Below, in pieces: positions 17,135 through 25,347 of a DNA stretch of 43,867 nucleotides. Every line of letters starts with the position of its first letter. Within the stretch, counting starts at the first letter, position 1. The stretch is from contig DCHS01000053.1 of the NCBI GenBank assembly GCA_002314875.1, positions 1-43,867 on the forward strand, written 5' to 3'. Both the position numbers and the translations under genes were made by a program. The notes below the pieces were generated by a model that searched no databases, was not told where the DNA came from, and saw only the letters and a program-made list of their open reading frames with translations. Origin of the DNA: Prevotellaceae bacterium UBA1746. GTDB taxonomy: Bacteria > Bacteroidota > Bacteroidia > Bacteroidales > Bacteroidaceae.

Positions 17135-17970
17135 TTAAATTAGGTCGCTACAACCATTTGACCATTGTCCGCTTTACGGATCACGGAGCCTATCTCGATG
17201 GTGGAGAGGTCGGTGAAATCTTAATGCCGAAAGCCTACGTTCGAGATGAAATGCATCCTGGAGATGAGGTTGATGTTTTTGTCTATCTTGACCAGCAGGA
17301 GCGTCTTGTTGCAACGATGGAGAAACCCTACGGCCAGGTTGGTGATTTCGCTTATCTTGAAGTAAGTTGGGTGAATAAGTACGGTGCATTCCTCGATTGG
17401 GGTGTAATGAAAGATCTTTTCGTTCCTTTCCGTGAGCAGAAAAAGACCATGGAACAGGGTGACTCCTATATTATATATATATACATCGATGAGGAAACCC
17501 ACCGTATTGCTGGAACAGCCAAGGTCAACCGTTTCATTCTGCCGGCTACATCCCGTGACTATTATCGTGGAAAAACCGTTGATTTGCTCGTTTGGCAGCG
17601 TACAGATTTAGGTCTGAAAGTTATCGTTGACAACAAGCATGCCGGTTTGATTTATAACGATGAACTCATCGGTGAGGAACCTCGTACCGGCGACCGTTTG
17701 CAGGGCACTGTGATTACCGTTCGCGAAGACGGTCGTCTCGACATTGCCCTCCAGCGTATCGGTAAAAGCCGTTTCCGTGATTTCGCCGAACAATTACTCG
17801 AAGAACTGAAAGCCGCAGAAAATGGTTTCCTGCCTTTTACAGATAAAAGCGATTCAGACGCCATCGCTGAACGTTTTGGTGTTTCAAAGAAAACTTTCAA
17901 GCGTGCTGTTGGTACCTTGTACAAAGACCGTATCATTGAATTGAAAGAAAACGGTTTGCAGCTAAAATAA
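17131..17970 (+). CDS. S1-domain RNA-binding protein (CvfB/YitL-like)
   Basis: A 279-residue cytoplasmic protein with tandem S1-like beta-barrels (about 1-62, LTIVRFTDHGAYLDGGEVGE and following; 70-130, VSWVNKYGAFLDWGVMKDLF; and about 145-215, VIVDNKHAGLIYNDEL). A C-terminal winged-helix region (about 230-279) has RFGVSKKTFKRAVGTLYKDR. This order matches CvfB of Staphylococcus and YitL of Bacillus, RNA-binding proteins that affect virulence and gene expression. It is translationally coupled to lolD. No clear terminator follows; the next 370 bases (17971-18340) hold a palindrome, a candidate sRNA and two promoters. Confidence 0.88.
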   Translation: MIKLGRYNHLTIVRFTDHGAYLDGGEVGEILMPKAYVRDEMHPGDEVDVFVYLDQQERLVATMEKPYGQVGDFAYLEVSWVNKYGAFLDWGVMKDLFVPFREQKKTMEQGDSYIIYIYIDEETHRIAGTAKVNRFILPATSRDYYRGKTVDLLVWQRTDLGLKVIVDNKHAGLIYNDELIGEEPRTGDRLQGTVITVREDGRLDIALQRIGKSRFRDFAEQLLEELKAAENGFLPFTDKSDSDAIAERFGVSKKTFKRAVGTLYKDRIIELKENGLQLK

Positions 17971-18008
17971 TACGGAAAATATAATTATTTATTAGATAAA
18001 AACTTCGC

Positions 18009-18029
18009 GCGTAAATGCGCGCATTACGC
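18009..18029. repeat. 21-bp near-perfect palindrome
   Basis: ATGCGCGCAT (18015-18024) is a perfect 10-bp palindrome flanked by GCGTA (18009-18013) and TACGC (18025-18029), with one unpaired A (18014). It lies about 90 bases upstream of the promoter at 18120 and has no T-tract, so it looks more like a protein-binding site than a terminator. Confidence 0.6.
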
Positions 18030-18119
18030 AAAAATTGCGGTTTCATCGAGAATTTTTTGACTGATTTTCAGCAAAAATGGCTGTTTCTATCGGTGAAAAT
18101 GCATTTTTTTCAAAAAAAA

Positions 18120-18151
18120 TTTGCAAGGAATGCGAAGTTTGCGTAATTTTG
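18120..18151 (+). promoter_or_regulatory. Strong consensus promoter
   Basis: TTTG (18120-18123), an exact 20-base spacer and TAATTTTG (18144-18151): the ideal Bacteroidota promoter. The predicted start (about 18156) lies only about 55 bases before a strong terminator hairpin, and 185 bases before fumarase. Confidence 0.85.
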
Positions 18152-18155
18152 CAAT

Positions 18156-18255
18156 GTCAAAAAGACAAAATCTTTACGGATAGTTTTTTCATCTCTATAT
18201 AAGTTCTGTGAGGGAATGTTTTCGTCGTGAGACGAAGTCATTCCCATTTTTTTTG
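18156..18255 (+). ncRNA. Candidate small RNA or attenuated leader
   Basis: About 100 bases lie between the ideal promoter at 18120-18151 and a complete intrinsic terminator (18212-18255). A second -7 element at 18298-18305 serves fumarase, so this transcript may be free-standing. The 5' half is A/U-rich, with a small GTC-AAAAA-GAC hairpin; the 3' half is the terminator stem. I do not recognise an SRP, tmRNA, 6S or RNase P motif. The alternative is a premature-termination leader of fumarase. The boundaries are estimates. Confidence 0.5.
18212..18255 (+). terminator. Intrinsic terminator upstream of fumarase
   Basis: GGGAATG (18212-18218) pairs with CATTCCC (18239-18245) and TTCGTC (18221-18226) with GACGAA (18231-18236), loop GTGA. 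ATTTTTTTT follows. It lies upstream of, not after, a protein gene. Confidence 0.85.
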
Positions 18256-18297
18256 CTTTTTTCAAAGAAAAATTTTCCCCATTTCAAAAGAAAGCAG

Positions 18298-18305
18298 TAA
18301 CTTTG
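18298..18305 (+). promoter_or_regulatory. Promoter -7 element for fumarase
   Basis: TAACTTTG, an exact TAnnTTTG, 35 bases before the fumarase ATG. At 20 bases upstream lies TTTC (18274-18277), one base off the -33 TTTG. Located after the terminator at 18212-18255, it would let fumarase be made independently of the upstream transcript. Confidence 0.6.
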
Positions 18306-18340
18306 CTCGCAAATATAAATTAATCATAAATAATAACTAT

Positions 18341-19993
18341 ATGGCACAAGTTACTGAATTTAAGTATGCACCGATGTTCCAGCTCGGTGAAGACAAAACC
18401 GAATACCGCCTTTTGACCAAGGAAGGTGTTACTGTGACCGAATTCGAAGGCCACGAAATCATCAAGGTTTCAAAAGAAGCACTTACCCTTCTTTCACAGC
18501 AGTGCTTCCACGATGTTGAATTCAAACTCCGCCGTGAGCACAATCTCCAGGTAGCAAAGATCCTTACCGATCCTGAAGCTTCTGAGAATGATAAGTATGT
18601 GGCTCTTCAGTTCCTCCGCAATGCTGAAACCGCAGCAAAGGGAATCCTTCCTTTCTGTCAGGATACCGGTACCGCAATTATTCACGGTGAAAAGGGTCAG
18701 CAGGTATGGACTGGTTTTGAAGATGAAGAAGCTCTCAGCCTTGGTGTGTACAATACCTTTACCCAGGATAATCTCCGTTACAGCCAGAATGCTCCTCTCA
18801 ATATGTACGACGAAGTTAATACCAAGTGTAATCTTCCCGCACAGATTGATATTGAAGCCGTAGAAGGTGCTGAATATAAGTTCGTATGTGTTGCCAAGGG
18901 TGGTGGTTCTGCTAACAAGACCTATTTCTATCCTATGACCAAGGCCCTCATCCAGAACGAAAGTACATTGCTCCCTTGGTTGGTAGAAGAAATCAAGCAC
19001 TTCGGTACTGCAGCTTGTCCTCCTTATCACATCTGCGTGGTTATCGGTGGTACATCAGCAGAAAAGAACCTTCTCACCGTGAAGTTGGGTTCTATCAAGT
19101 ATTACGATTCTCTCCCCACTACTGGCGACGAAACTGGTCGTGCATTCCGTGACCTTGACCTTGAAGAGAAACTGCTCAAGAAGGTTTACGAGATTGGTCT
19201 TGGCGCTCAGTTCGGTGGTAAGTATCTTGCTCATGATATCCGCGTCATCCGTCTGCCTCGTCATGGTGCTTCTCTCCCCGTTGGTATGGGTGTAAGCTGT
19301 TCTGCAGACCGTAACATCAAGGCTAAGATCAACCGTGATGGTATCTGGATTGAAAAGATGGATGAAAATCCCGCAGAATTGATACCCGAAGAACTTCGCA
19401 ATCCTGGTGAAGGCGGTAAGGGCATCGAAATTGACCTCAATATGGGTATGGACGCTGTTCGCAAGGAACTCAGCAAGTATCCCGTTTCAACCCGTGTAAA
19501 CCTCAAGGGTACTATTATCGTTGGCCGTGATATTGCTCATGCTAAGATCAAGGCTCGTCTCGATGCTGGCGAAGGTATGCCTCAGTACTTGAAGGATTAT
19601 CCCATCCTCTATGCTGGTCCTGCTAAGACTCCCGAAGGTTATCCTTGTGGTTCTATGGGTCCCACCACTGCAGGTCGTATGGACCCCTATGTTGATGAAT
19701 TCCAGGCAAACGGCGGCAGCCTTGTCATGATTGCCAAGGGTAATCGTGCACAGTGCGTTACCGATGCTTGCCAGAAGCATGGTGGTTTTTATCTCGGTAC
19801 TATCGGTGGTGTGGCAGCAGTTCTTTCCCAGAGCAGTATCAAGAGCATCGAATGTGTAGAATATCCCGAACTCGGTATGGAAGCTGTTTGGAAGATTGAA
19901 GTAGAAGACTTCCCCGCATTCATTCTCGTTGATGACAAGGGTAACGACTTCTTCAAGCAGCTTAAGCCCTGTCCTGGCTGCACGATCCTCTAA
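18341..19993 (+). CDS. Class I (Fe-S) fumarate hydratase
   Basis: A 550-residue oxygen-sensitive [4Fe-4S] fumarase interconverting fumarate and malate, used by Bacteroidales in the reductive branch to succinate. Seen: ILPFCQDTGTAII (C106, a likely cluster ligand), the later Cys-containing TAACPPYHICVVIGG and GMGVSCSADRN, GPTTAGRMDPYV, and the C-terminal PGCTIL. The length fits the two-domain class I enzymes (about 550). I start at ATG 18341 (MAQVTEFKYAPMF); the longer frame from 18227 would translate the terminator hairpin. The codon usage is strongly biased, as in highly expressed genes. Confidence 0.95.
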   Translation: MAQVTEFKYAPMFQLGEDKTEYRLLTKEGVTVTEFEGHEIIKVSKEALTLLSQQCFHDVEFKLRREHNLQVAKILTDPEASENDKYVALQFLRNAETAAKGILPFCQDTGTAIIHGEKGQQVWTGFEDEEALSLGVYNTFTQDNLRYSQNAPLNMYDEVNTKCNLPAQIDIEAVEGAEYKFVCVAKGGGSANKTYFYPMTKALIQNESTLLPWLVEEIKHFGTAACPPYHICVVIGGTSAEKNLLTVKLGSIKYYDSLPTTGDETGRAFRDLDLEEKLLKKVYEIGLGAQFGGKYLAHDIRVIRLPRHGASLPVGMGVSCSADRNIKAKINRDGIWIEKMDENPAELIPEELRNPGEGGKGIEIDLNMGMDAVRKELSKYPVSTRVNLKGTIIVGRDIAHAKIKARLDAGEGMPQYLKDYPILYAGPAKTPEGYPCGSMGPTTAGRMDPYVDEFQANGGSLVMIAKGNRAQCVTDACQKHGGFYLGTIGGVAAVLSQSSIKSIECVEYPELGMEAVWKIEVEDFPAFILVDDKGNDFFKQLKPCPGCTIL

Positions 19994-20018
19994 TTACTAT
20001 TTGAATACTTTAAGCGTG

Positions 20019-20050
20019 CGCGGGGCACTCGTCCCGCGTTTCGCTTTTTT
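20019..20050 (+). terminator. Intrinsic terminator after fumarase
   Basis: CGCGGG (20019-20024) pairs with CCCGCG (20033-20038), loop GGCACTCGT or shorter, followed by TTTCGCTTTTTT. It ends 11 bases before the alkaline phosphatase ATG, leaving no room for a promoter between them, so that gene depends on read-through or on a promoter inside this region. Confidence 0.75.
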
Positions 20051-20060
20051 CATAAAACGC

Positions 20061-21488
20061 ATGAAAAAGACGTTTCTAACTCTATCTCTCTTGGCGTTTA
20101 GCACTTTGGCAGCATTTGCCCAGCAGACGCCAAAATATGTCTTCTATTTTATTGGAGACGGTATGGGAATGAACCAGGTAAACGGAGCTGAGACCTATAT
20201 GGCAGCCCTTGATGGCAAGATTGGGGTCAAACCGCTTTGCTTTGGTGATTTCCCTTATACTGCTTTTGCAACAACGTATAGTGCAAGCAACGGCATTACT
20301 GATTCTGCCGCGGGCGGTACGGCTTTGGCAACAGGTTGCAAGACCTACAACGGCTGTCTCGGCCTCCTTCCTGACAGCGTCACCGTGGTGACCTCTGTTG
20401 CTAAGTGGGCACATGATGCTGGTGCTGCTGTTGGTGTTTCTACCAGTGTGAGTGTTGACCATGCTACCCCCGCTTCTTTCTACGCTCATCAGGATTATCG
20501 TGGAAAATATTACGAGGTTGGAAAAGACCTCGTAGCCAGTGGTTACGAATTCTTTGCTGGTAGTGATTTCTTGAAGCCCAATTGTAAAGATGGTTCAGAG
20601 CCTGACCTCTATACCCAGTGTCAGAATGCAGGTTATACCATCGCTCGTGGTTATAAGGATTACCAGAAGAAGGCAAAGAAGGCAGATCGTATGATCATGT
20701 TGCAGACGGAAGCTGCTTCCAAGATCGACCGCGGTTCCATTCCCTATGCTATCGACCGTAAGAAGGGCGATATGACTCTGCAGGAAATCACCCGCGCTGG
20801 AATCAACTTCCTCTATAAGAAGAATCCTGAGAAATTTTTCCTGATGGTTGAAGGTGGTAAGATTGACTGGGCTTGTCACGCTAATGATGCTCGTACCGTT
20901 ATCGATGAAATCATCGATATGGACGATGCTGTTCGTGTAGCCTATGAGTTCTATTGCCAGCATCCTGATGAAACGCTGATCGTGATTACTGCTGACCACG
21001 AAACTGGCGGTATTGGCTTGGGAAACACCAATTATAACCTTAAGACTAATCTCCTTCGCTATCAGCAGATGAGTGCGCCTCTTTATTCACAGCACCTCAG
21101 CGATTTGCGTCATAAGCTCGGTGAAAACTTCACCTATGCTGCTCTTCGTAAGGACTTGATGGAAAACTTCGGTTTTTGGAAGGACGTTGAGCTCTCTGAA
21201 TACCAAGAAGACCAGTTGCAGCGTGCTTATGATGCCATTGTAGAGGGTAAGGATAAAGGTGCTGAGAGCATGTATGCAAGCGAAAGTGCTCTTGGTAGTC
21301 TTGCCAAGAACATCCTCAACCGCAATGCACAGTTAGGTTGGACCTCTGGCGCTCATACTAATGGATACGTTCCTGTATTTGCTATTGGTGCCGGTGCAGA
21401 GATTTTCCATGGACGTATCGAGAACATCGACATCCCCGTCCTGATTGGCAAGGCCGCTGGTTACTGCGAAAGCAATCCCAACAAATAA
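20061..21488 (+). CDS. Secreted alkaline phosphatase (PhoA superfamily)
   Basis: A 475-residue periplasmic or surface metallophosphatase that releases phosphate from monoesters. It has a signal peptide at 1-20 (MKKTFLTLSLLAFSTLAAFA/QQ). The metal site and nucleophile are visible: D33 in FIGDGMGMNQ, the nucleophile S82 in ITDSAAGGTALATG, TADHETGG, and a late His in SGAHTNGYVPVFAIG. The start at ATG 20061 is set by the signal peptide; the longer upstream frame overlaps fumarase. It lies 38 bases before the discoidin-like gene and may be co-transcribed with it. No pho-box can be recognised. Confidence 0.93.
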   Translation: MKKTFLTLSLLAFSTLAAFAQQTPKYVFYFIGDGMGMNQVNGAETYMAALDGKIGVKPLCFGDFPYTAFATTYSASNGITDSAAGGTALATGCKTYNGCLGLLPDSVTVVTSVAKWAHDAGAAVGVSTSVSVDHATPASFYAHQDYRGKYYEVGKDLVASGYEFFAGSDFLKPNCKDGSEPDLYTQCQNAGYTIARGYKDYQKKAKKADRMIMLQTEAASKIDRGSIPYAIDRKKGDMTLQEITRAGINFLYKKNPEKFFLMVEGGKIDWACHANDARTVIDEIIDMDDAVRVAYEFYCQHPDETLIVITADHETGGIGLGNTNYNLKTNLLRYQQMSAPLYSQHLSDLRHKLGENFTYAALRKDLMENFGFWKDVELSEYQEDQLQRAYDAIVEGKDKGAESMYASESALGSLAKNILNRNAQLGWTSGAHTNGYVPVFAIGAGAEIFHGRIENIDIPVLIGKAAGYCESNPNK

Positions 21489-21526
21489 ATACCTTATTCA
21501 TAAATTAACAATAACTTTTTTGGCTT

Positions 21527-23005
21527 ATGAAGAAACGTTTACTCTTTTTTGTTTTAACACTCGTTGCAGCCTTCACTTCTACCAAGGCTTTTGCTGACGA
21601 TGTGACTTTTGAGTACAGCACCAACTATGGTACTTATTCAACTTATTATCTCTCTAATGCCTTCGATGGCAATGATGAGACAAAGTTCTGGAGTGATGGT
21701 CCCCAGAGTTACAACAAGTACATTTTGATTACTTTCAGTTCTCTTGTCAATCTTAACTACTTCGGTACCTATACTCCCGCTTCTGGCGACGCTCCCCGTT
21801 CAAACAATGCACTTCAGGTTTCTGAAGATGGCGAAAATTGGACTGAAGTAGGTCGTTTCATTGATGATGAAACAGATCAGAGCTTCGATCTCGCAAGTGA
21901 CTATTCTGGTCACAAGATTCAGTATGTTCGTATCTATGCTGACGAATCTCCTGCTGTTGGCAACTGGCTTCAGATTAATGAAATTGATATGAATTACGAA
22001 GTATGGAAAGATGAAAGCGTAAGTTACAACATTACCCTCGCTGCCAACGATGCTTCTCGTGGTACCGTTGCATTTGAAGATGGTTCAGCTTCTGCAACAG
22101 TAAACGGTGGTGTTCACCTTACGGCAACTGCTACTCCTAACGCTAATTATCGCTTTGTAAAGTGGGTTGATGCAGATGGCGAACTCGTTAGCCTTGAAAA
22201 TCCCTATTCCTTCGTTGCTGCTAAGGACCTCGCTCTTACCGCTGTATTCAACAAGGATGCACAGTACGAAATTACCTATAACTATGTTCTCAATGGCGTA
22301 ACTGTTGATAGCAGAACTCAGACGGTTAATGATGGCGATGTAGTTCCTGCTCCTGAAACCGTTTGGGGCTATCTGAACGACGCTTATACTCATGAAGGAG
22401 AAGTGGCAGAAAGCGCTCTCACTGTTGACGTTACAGTAAGTTGTGGTTTCGTTATCAGCGCAGCAACCGGTTCTGTCAGCGCTATGAGTTGGACCTCTAA
22501 CGAGGACAATCCCTTCAAGGTGACTTTCGGAAATGGTATTGACTGTGTTCGCGGTAACGAACTTCTCCTCCATTCAAAGAGCAGCGAGGATATGTACTCT
22601 TGCACCCACACTATTACGGTTGATCCAGGAGCGATGGTTGACGCACCTGCTTACTACATCACTGGCTATACCATTTATTTCCACGCTTCCGATCCCAACG
22701 ATATCTGTACCGTTGTAACTCCAGACGAAGAAGTTACCAACAGCAGCGATATCCGTGAAGAGTTCATAGCAAGTGCAAGCAATCTCTATGACACCGAAGT
22801 ATCTTTCACTGTTACCAACACCGTAGGTGAGTACAAGAAGATTCTCGTTTCAAAGATCGTTGTAACTTACGAAGTTGATGGAAGTGTAGGCATCAAGAAT
22901 GCTGAGGTTTCAACCGACAATACCATCTTCAATCTCGCTGGTCAGCGTGTAAACCGTGCCGACAAGGGCGTTTACGTTGTAAATGGTAAGAAGGTCATCT
23001 TCTAA
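21527..23005 (+). CDS. Secreted discoidin (F5/8 type C)-like protein with InlB-type repeat and C-terminal sorting-like tail
   Basis: A 492-residue secreted protein. It has a signal peptide at 1-23 (MKKRLLFFVLTLVAAFTSTKAFA). Residues about 28-155 look like an F5/8 type C/discoidin carbohydrate-binding module (LSNAFDGNDETKFWSD, LQVSEDGENWTEVGRF, IQYVRIYAD). Residues about 166-240 form a divergent InlB B-repeat (HLTATATPNANYRFVKWVDA). Residues 250-455 are beta-rich and unrecognised. The last 35 residues (IFNLAGQRVNRADKGVYVVN, then GKKVIF) are the tail common on secreted Prevotella-type proteins and resemble a short T9SS C-terminal signal. The ligand is unknown. It ends at the terminator at 23041-23079. 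Confidence 0.8.
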   Translation: MKKRLLFFVLTLVAAFTSTKAFADDVTFEYSTNYGTYSTYYLSNAFDGNDETKFWSDGPQSYNKYILITFSSLVNLNYFGTYTPASGDAPRSNNALQVSEDGENWTEVGRFIDDETDQSFDLASDYSGHKIQYVRIYADESPAVGNWLQINEIDMNYEVWKDESVSYNITLAANDASRGTVAFEDGSASATVNGGVHLTATATPNANYRFVKWVDADGELVSLENPYSFVAAKDLALTAVFNKDAQYEITYNYVLNGVTVDSRTQTVNDGDVVPAPETVWGYLNDAYTHEGEVAESALTVDVTVSCGFVISAATGSVSAMSWTSNEDNPFKVTFGNGIDCVRGNELLLHSKSSEDMYSCTHTITVDPGAMVDAPAYYITGYTIYFHASDPNDICTVVTPDEEVTNSSDIREEFIASASNLYDTEVSFTVTNTVGEYKKILVSKIVVTYEVDGSVGIKNAEVSTDNTIFNLAGQRVNRADKGVYVVNGKKVIF

Positions 23006-23040
23006 ATCTGAACGATAATCCCTTGAACTTTCTTGAACAT

Positions 23041-23079
23041 AAAAGTCCCCGCTTTGCTTGGCAAGGCGGGGACTTTTTA
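23041..23079. terminator. Bidirectional intrinsic terminator
   Basis: A perfect 12-bp stem AAAAGTCCCCGC/GCGGGGACTTTT (23041-23052 with 23066-23077) with U-tracts on both strands, between the convergent discoidin-like gene and ndk. Confidence 0.9.
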
Positions 23080-23107
23080 TTGTCGCACTAAATACGACTC
23101 TTTGTAA

Positions 23108-23575
23108 TTAACATTCGTCGGAAGCGTAAACGGCAACACGCATGGGACTTGTCCATTCAAAGATTTCTTCATCACGGAAGAAACGCTTGAGCTCAGCAGC
23201 GGCGGTTTCTGGACCATCAGAAGCGTGAACGATGTTCTGCTGACCAGAAACAGAGTAGTCACCACGGATGGTTCCGGGGAGAGCCTTACGACCATTGGTG
23301 GGGCCTGCCATCTGGCGGACAACTTCGATGGCATCGACACCTTCGAGAGCGAGAGCAACAACGGGAGTTGCCATCATGGAGTCACGAAGGGTGGGGAAGA
23401 AGGGACGATCAACGAGATGAGCATAATGTTCACGGAGGATAGCTTCGTCAAGCTGCATCATCTTCATGCCGGCAATGCGGAGGCCTTTCTTTTCAAAACG
23501 ATTGATGACTTCACCACAGAGTGCGCGCTGAACGGTACAGGGTTTGAGGAGAACGAGAGTTTTTTCTAATGCCAT
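23108..23575 (-). CDS. ndk: Nucleoside diphosphate kinase
   Basis: A 155-residue enzyme that transfers the gamma-phosphate of ATP to nucleoside diphosphates through a phosphohistidine. The active-site His is H117 in NIVHASDG; TLVLLKPCTVQRAL at the start, YAHLVDRPFFPTL and GPTNGRKALPGTIRGDY are family hallmarks. In the first motif KPCTV replaces the usual KPDAV/KPDGV. The length is standard. It is monocistronic, with its own promoter at 23609-23639 and a shared terminator downstream. Confidence 0.97.
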   Translation of the reverse strand: MALEKTLVLLKPCTVQRALCGEVINRFEKKGLRIAGMKMMQLDEAILREHYAHLVDRPFFPTLRDSMMATPVVALALEGVDAIEVVRQMAGPTNGRKALPGTIRGDYSVSGQQNIVHASDGPETAAAELKRFFRDEEIFEWTSPMRVAVYASDEC

Positions 23576-23608
23576 AAGATATTGAATTAAATATTTTAAA
23601 TTTGGGTG

Positions 23609-23639
23609 TAAAATTAGAAGAATTTATCGAAAGCGCAAA
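23609..23639 (-). promoter_or_regulatory. Promoter of ndk
   Basis: On the minus strand TTTG (23636-23639), a 19-base spacer and TAATTTTA (23609-23616), one base off TAnnTTTG. It would start transcription about 30 bases before the ndk ATG. Confidence 0.65.
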
Positions 23640-23690
23640 GGTTTTTGTCGAATTTTCAAAAAAAATAAAGTCATTTCATTAAGAAATGAT

Positions 23691-23698
23691 TAAATTTG
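23691..23698 (+). promoter_or_regulatory. Promoter -7 element for the VTC/DUF4956 locus
   Basis: TAAATTTG, an exact TAnnTTTG, 21 bases before ATG 23720. It sits on top of a possible upstream TTG start (23696), which is therefore rejected. The -33 region is poor. It diverges from the ndk promoter. Confidence 0.6.
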
Positions 23699-23719
23699 CA
23701 GCGAAAATACTCTTTTTCC

Positions 23720-24487
23720 ATGAATGTCCAAGACAATATCCGATCTCTCGTGGAGCAGTTGCCTCCCATCACGCTCGATGAGATGAAGTCCATTCGTTTG
23801 ATGAAGCGAACGGACACAAAGTTTGTGACCAATAAAGAAACTTTGGCCCGCCTCTTGGAACTATGCAAAGGTCATTATTACGCCCAGCGCGTCAACGACG
23901 ATCCTATCAGTCCTTATACCACTACCTATTTCGATGATTTGGACAACCACATGATGTTCCGTCGTCACCAGGCTGGTCATAAGCCTCGTACGAAAGTGCG
24001 TGTACGAACCTATATTAATGGTGGCATCACCTTCCTTGAAATCAAGAAGAAGGACAATCACGGCAAGACCCGCAAAAAGCGTATTCAAGTTCCGACCATG
24101 GAGGCTGTTATGTACGATGGTTTCGGTGAAGAGTTCCTGACAGAGCAGACAGGATACACTTGGAACGACATCAAACCGACCGTGCGCAATTTCTTTGATC
24201 GTATCACTTTGGTAAATTATGAAAAGACAGAGCGTCTCACGATTGACTTCGATTTGAATTTTCATAATTACGAGACGGACACCGATGAGTCCATGGGAAA
24301 TGCCGTCATTATCGAATTGAAGCGCGATGGACGAGCACCCTCACCCATCCTTCCCCTTCTCCGTCAGCTCCGTATCAAACCCAACGGATTCTCGAAGTAT
24401 TGCATTGGAAGTGTGATCACCAACAAAAACCTTCGTGTCAACAATTTCAAACTCCGTCTTCGCTTGATTAACAAAAAGACTTCATAA
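23720..24487 (+). CDS. VTC-domain (polyphosphate polymerase-like, TTM-fold) protein
   Basis: A 255-residue cytoplasmic protein of the VTC family, the triphosphate-tunnel fold that makes polyphosphate from ATP in yeast Vtc4. The tunnel residues are visible in order: R30 and K34 (KRTDTKFVTN), Y70 in TTYFDD, K92/R94/R96 (KVRVRTY), E107/K109 (FLEIKKK), R161, R172 (ERLTIDFDL), E199/K201 (VIIELKRDG) and FSKYCIG at 224-230. Whether the product is polyphosphate is not known for bacterial members. The start is ATG 23720, because the promoter overlaps the longer frame. It lies 23 bases before DUF4956, a recurrent partner of bacterial VTC proteins. It opens a five-gene run. Confidence 0.9.
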   Translation: MNVQDNIRSLVEQLPPITLDEMKSIRLMKRTDTKFVTNKETLARLLELCKGHYYAQRVNDDPISPYTTTYFDDLDNHMMFRRHQAGHKPRTKVRVRTYINGGITFLEIKKKDNHGKTRKKRIQVPTMEAVMYDGFGEEFLTEQTGYTWNDIKPTVRNFFDRITLVNYEKTERLTIDFDLNFHNYETDTDESMGNAVIIELKRDGRAPSPILPLLRQLRIKPNGFSKYCIGSVITNKNLRVNNFKLRLRLINKKTS

Positions 24488-24510
24488 ACGCAAACATTGT
24501 AATTATTAAT

Positions 24511-25251
24511 ATGGAAACACTCGTTCGCTTTTTTACAGAGAATGTAAACATCCTCAACCTTTTGGTTTGTACAGTTCTCAACACTTTCTTCGTGTGGGTT
24601 ATCGTCCACTACTTCTATTATCCCAAAGGCCGTCGTCGCGACTACTATTTCTCATTCATCTTGATGAGCATTAGTATATTCGCATTGATTTACCTGCTTC
24701 TCGGAAGCGACAAGAGTGTGGGAACCGGTGTGGCTCTCGGTCTCTTCGCTATTTTCAGCATTGTCCGTTATCGTACGGAGAGTGTGCCCATCCGCGAAAT
24801 GACCTACCTCTTCCTCCTTGTAGCCCTCTCCGTTATCAACGGTAAGATGGGTAGCACGCTTTACTTTGTAGAAAGTGCTCCTACAGCAAAGGATCCTTTG
24901 CGTACTCTCGATGTTCCTCTTTCTACTGGTGATGGCTTGCTCGTTAGCGTTGTTTACATCATTGGTCTCAGCCTCATCTTTATCCTTGCTATCTGGATTG
25001 CTGAAGCTCTCCTTGCAAAGAGCTATACCGAAGGTTGCAAGTATGTGAAGTACGACAATATCGACCTCATCAAGCCTGAGCGTTACGAAGAATTGAAGGC
25101 TGATCTTGAAGAGCGTCTCGGTCTCCAAATTGACCGCGTAGAGGTTGGTGCCGTTGACTTCTTGAAGGACATGACCATGCTCCGCGTTTTCTACCGCGAT
25201 CCCGAAGGCCGTATCAAGCCCGTCGATCGTATGTTCAAGGTCAAAGAATAA
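24511..25251 (+). CDS. DUF4956 membrane protein
   Basis: A 246-residue inner-membrane protein with about five membrane segments: about 16-36 (LLVCTVLNTFFVWVIVHYFY), 46-64, 70-85 (GTGVALGLFAIFSIVRYRTE), 95-110 and 145-168. A soluble C-terminal domain (about 175-246) shows YDNIDLIKPERYEELKADLE and ends DRMFKVKE. The SIVRYRTESVPIREMTYLF segment is the family's conserved core. Bacterial DUF4956 genes commonly sit beside VTC-domain genes; I infer that the protein anchors, or carries the product of, the VTC enzyme. The molecular role is unknown. Confidence 0.85.
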   Translation: METLVRFFTENVNILNLLVCTVLNTFFVWVIVHYFYYPKGRRRDYYFSFILMSISIFALIYLLLGSDKSVGTGVALGLFAIFSIVRYRTESVPIREMTYLFLLVALSVINGKMGSTLYFVESAPTAKDPLRTLDVPLSTGDGLLVSVVYIIGLSLIFILAIWIAEALLAKSYTEGCKYVKYDNIDLIKPERYEELKADLEERLGLQIDRVEVGAVDFLKDMTMLRVFYRDPEGRIKPVDRMFKVKE

Positions 25252-25273
25252 AAGACTTACATAGAAATATAAT

Positions 25274-25322
25274 GCTGGAAAGGCCGGTTTCCCGGACTTT
25301 CCGGCAAATTCGGATATATCCG
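25274..25322. repeat. Intercistronic hairpin plus 12-bp palindrome
   Basis: A 14-bp stem (25274-25287 with 25292-25305; one mismatch, one wobble, loop TTTC) is followed by a perfect palindrome CGGATATATCCG at 25311-25322. There is no T-tract. It fills most of the 96-base gap between DUF4956 and DUF2490 and could mark RNA processing or differential expression within the operon. Confidence 0.7.
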
Positions 25323-25347
25323 TTTACACTCCTAACTAGCAATAACT

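Noticed and set aside
18156..18255. 6S, SRP or tmRNA identity for the candidate small RNA
   Set aside because: No matching motif or length; left unnamed.
18227..18340. An N-terminal extension of fumarase
   Set aside because: It would translate the right half of a terminator and a promoter; the normal start is at 18341.
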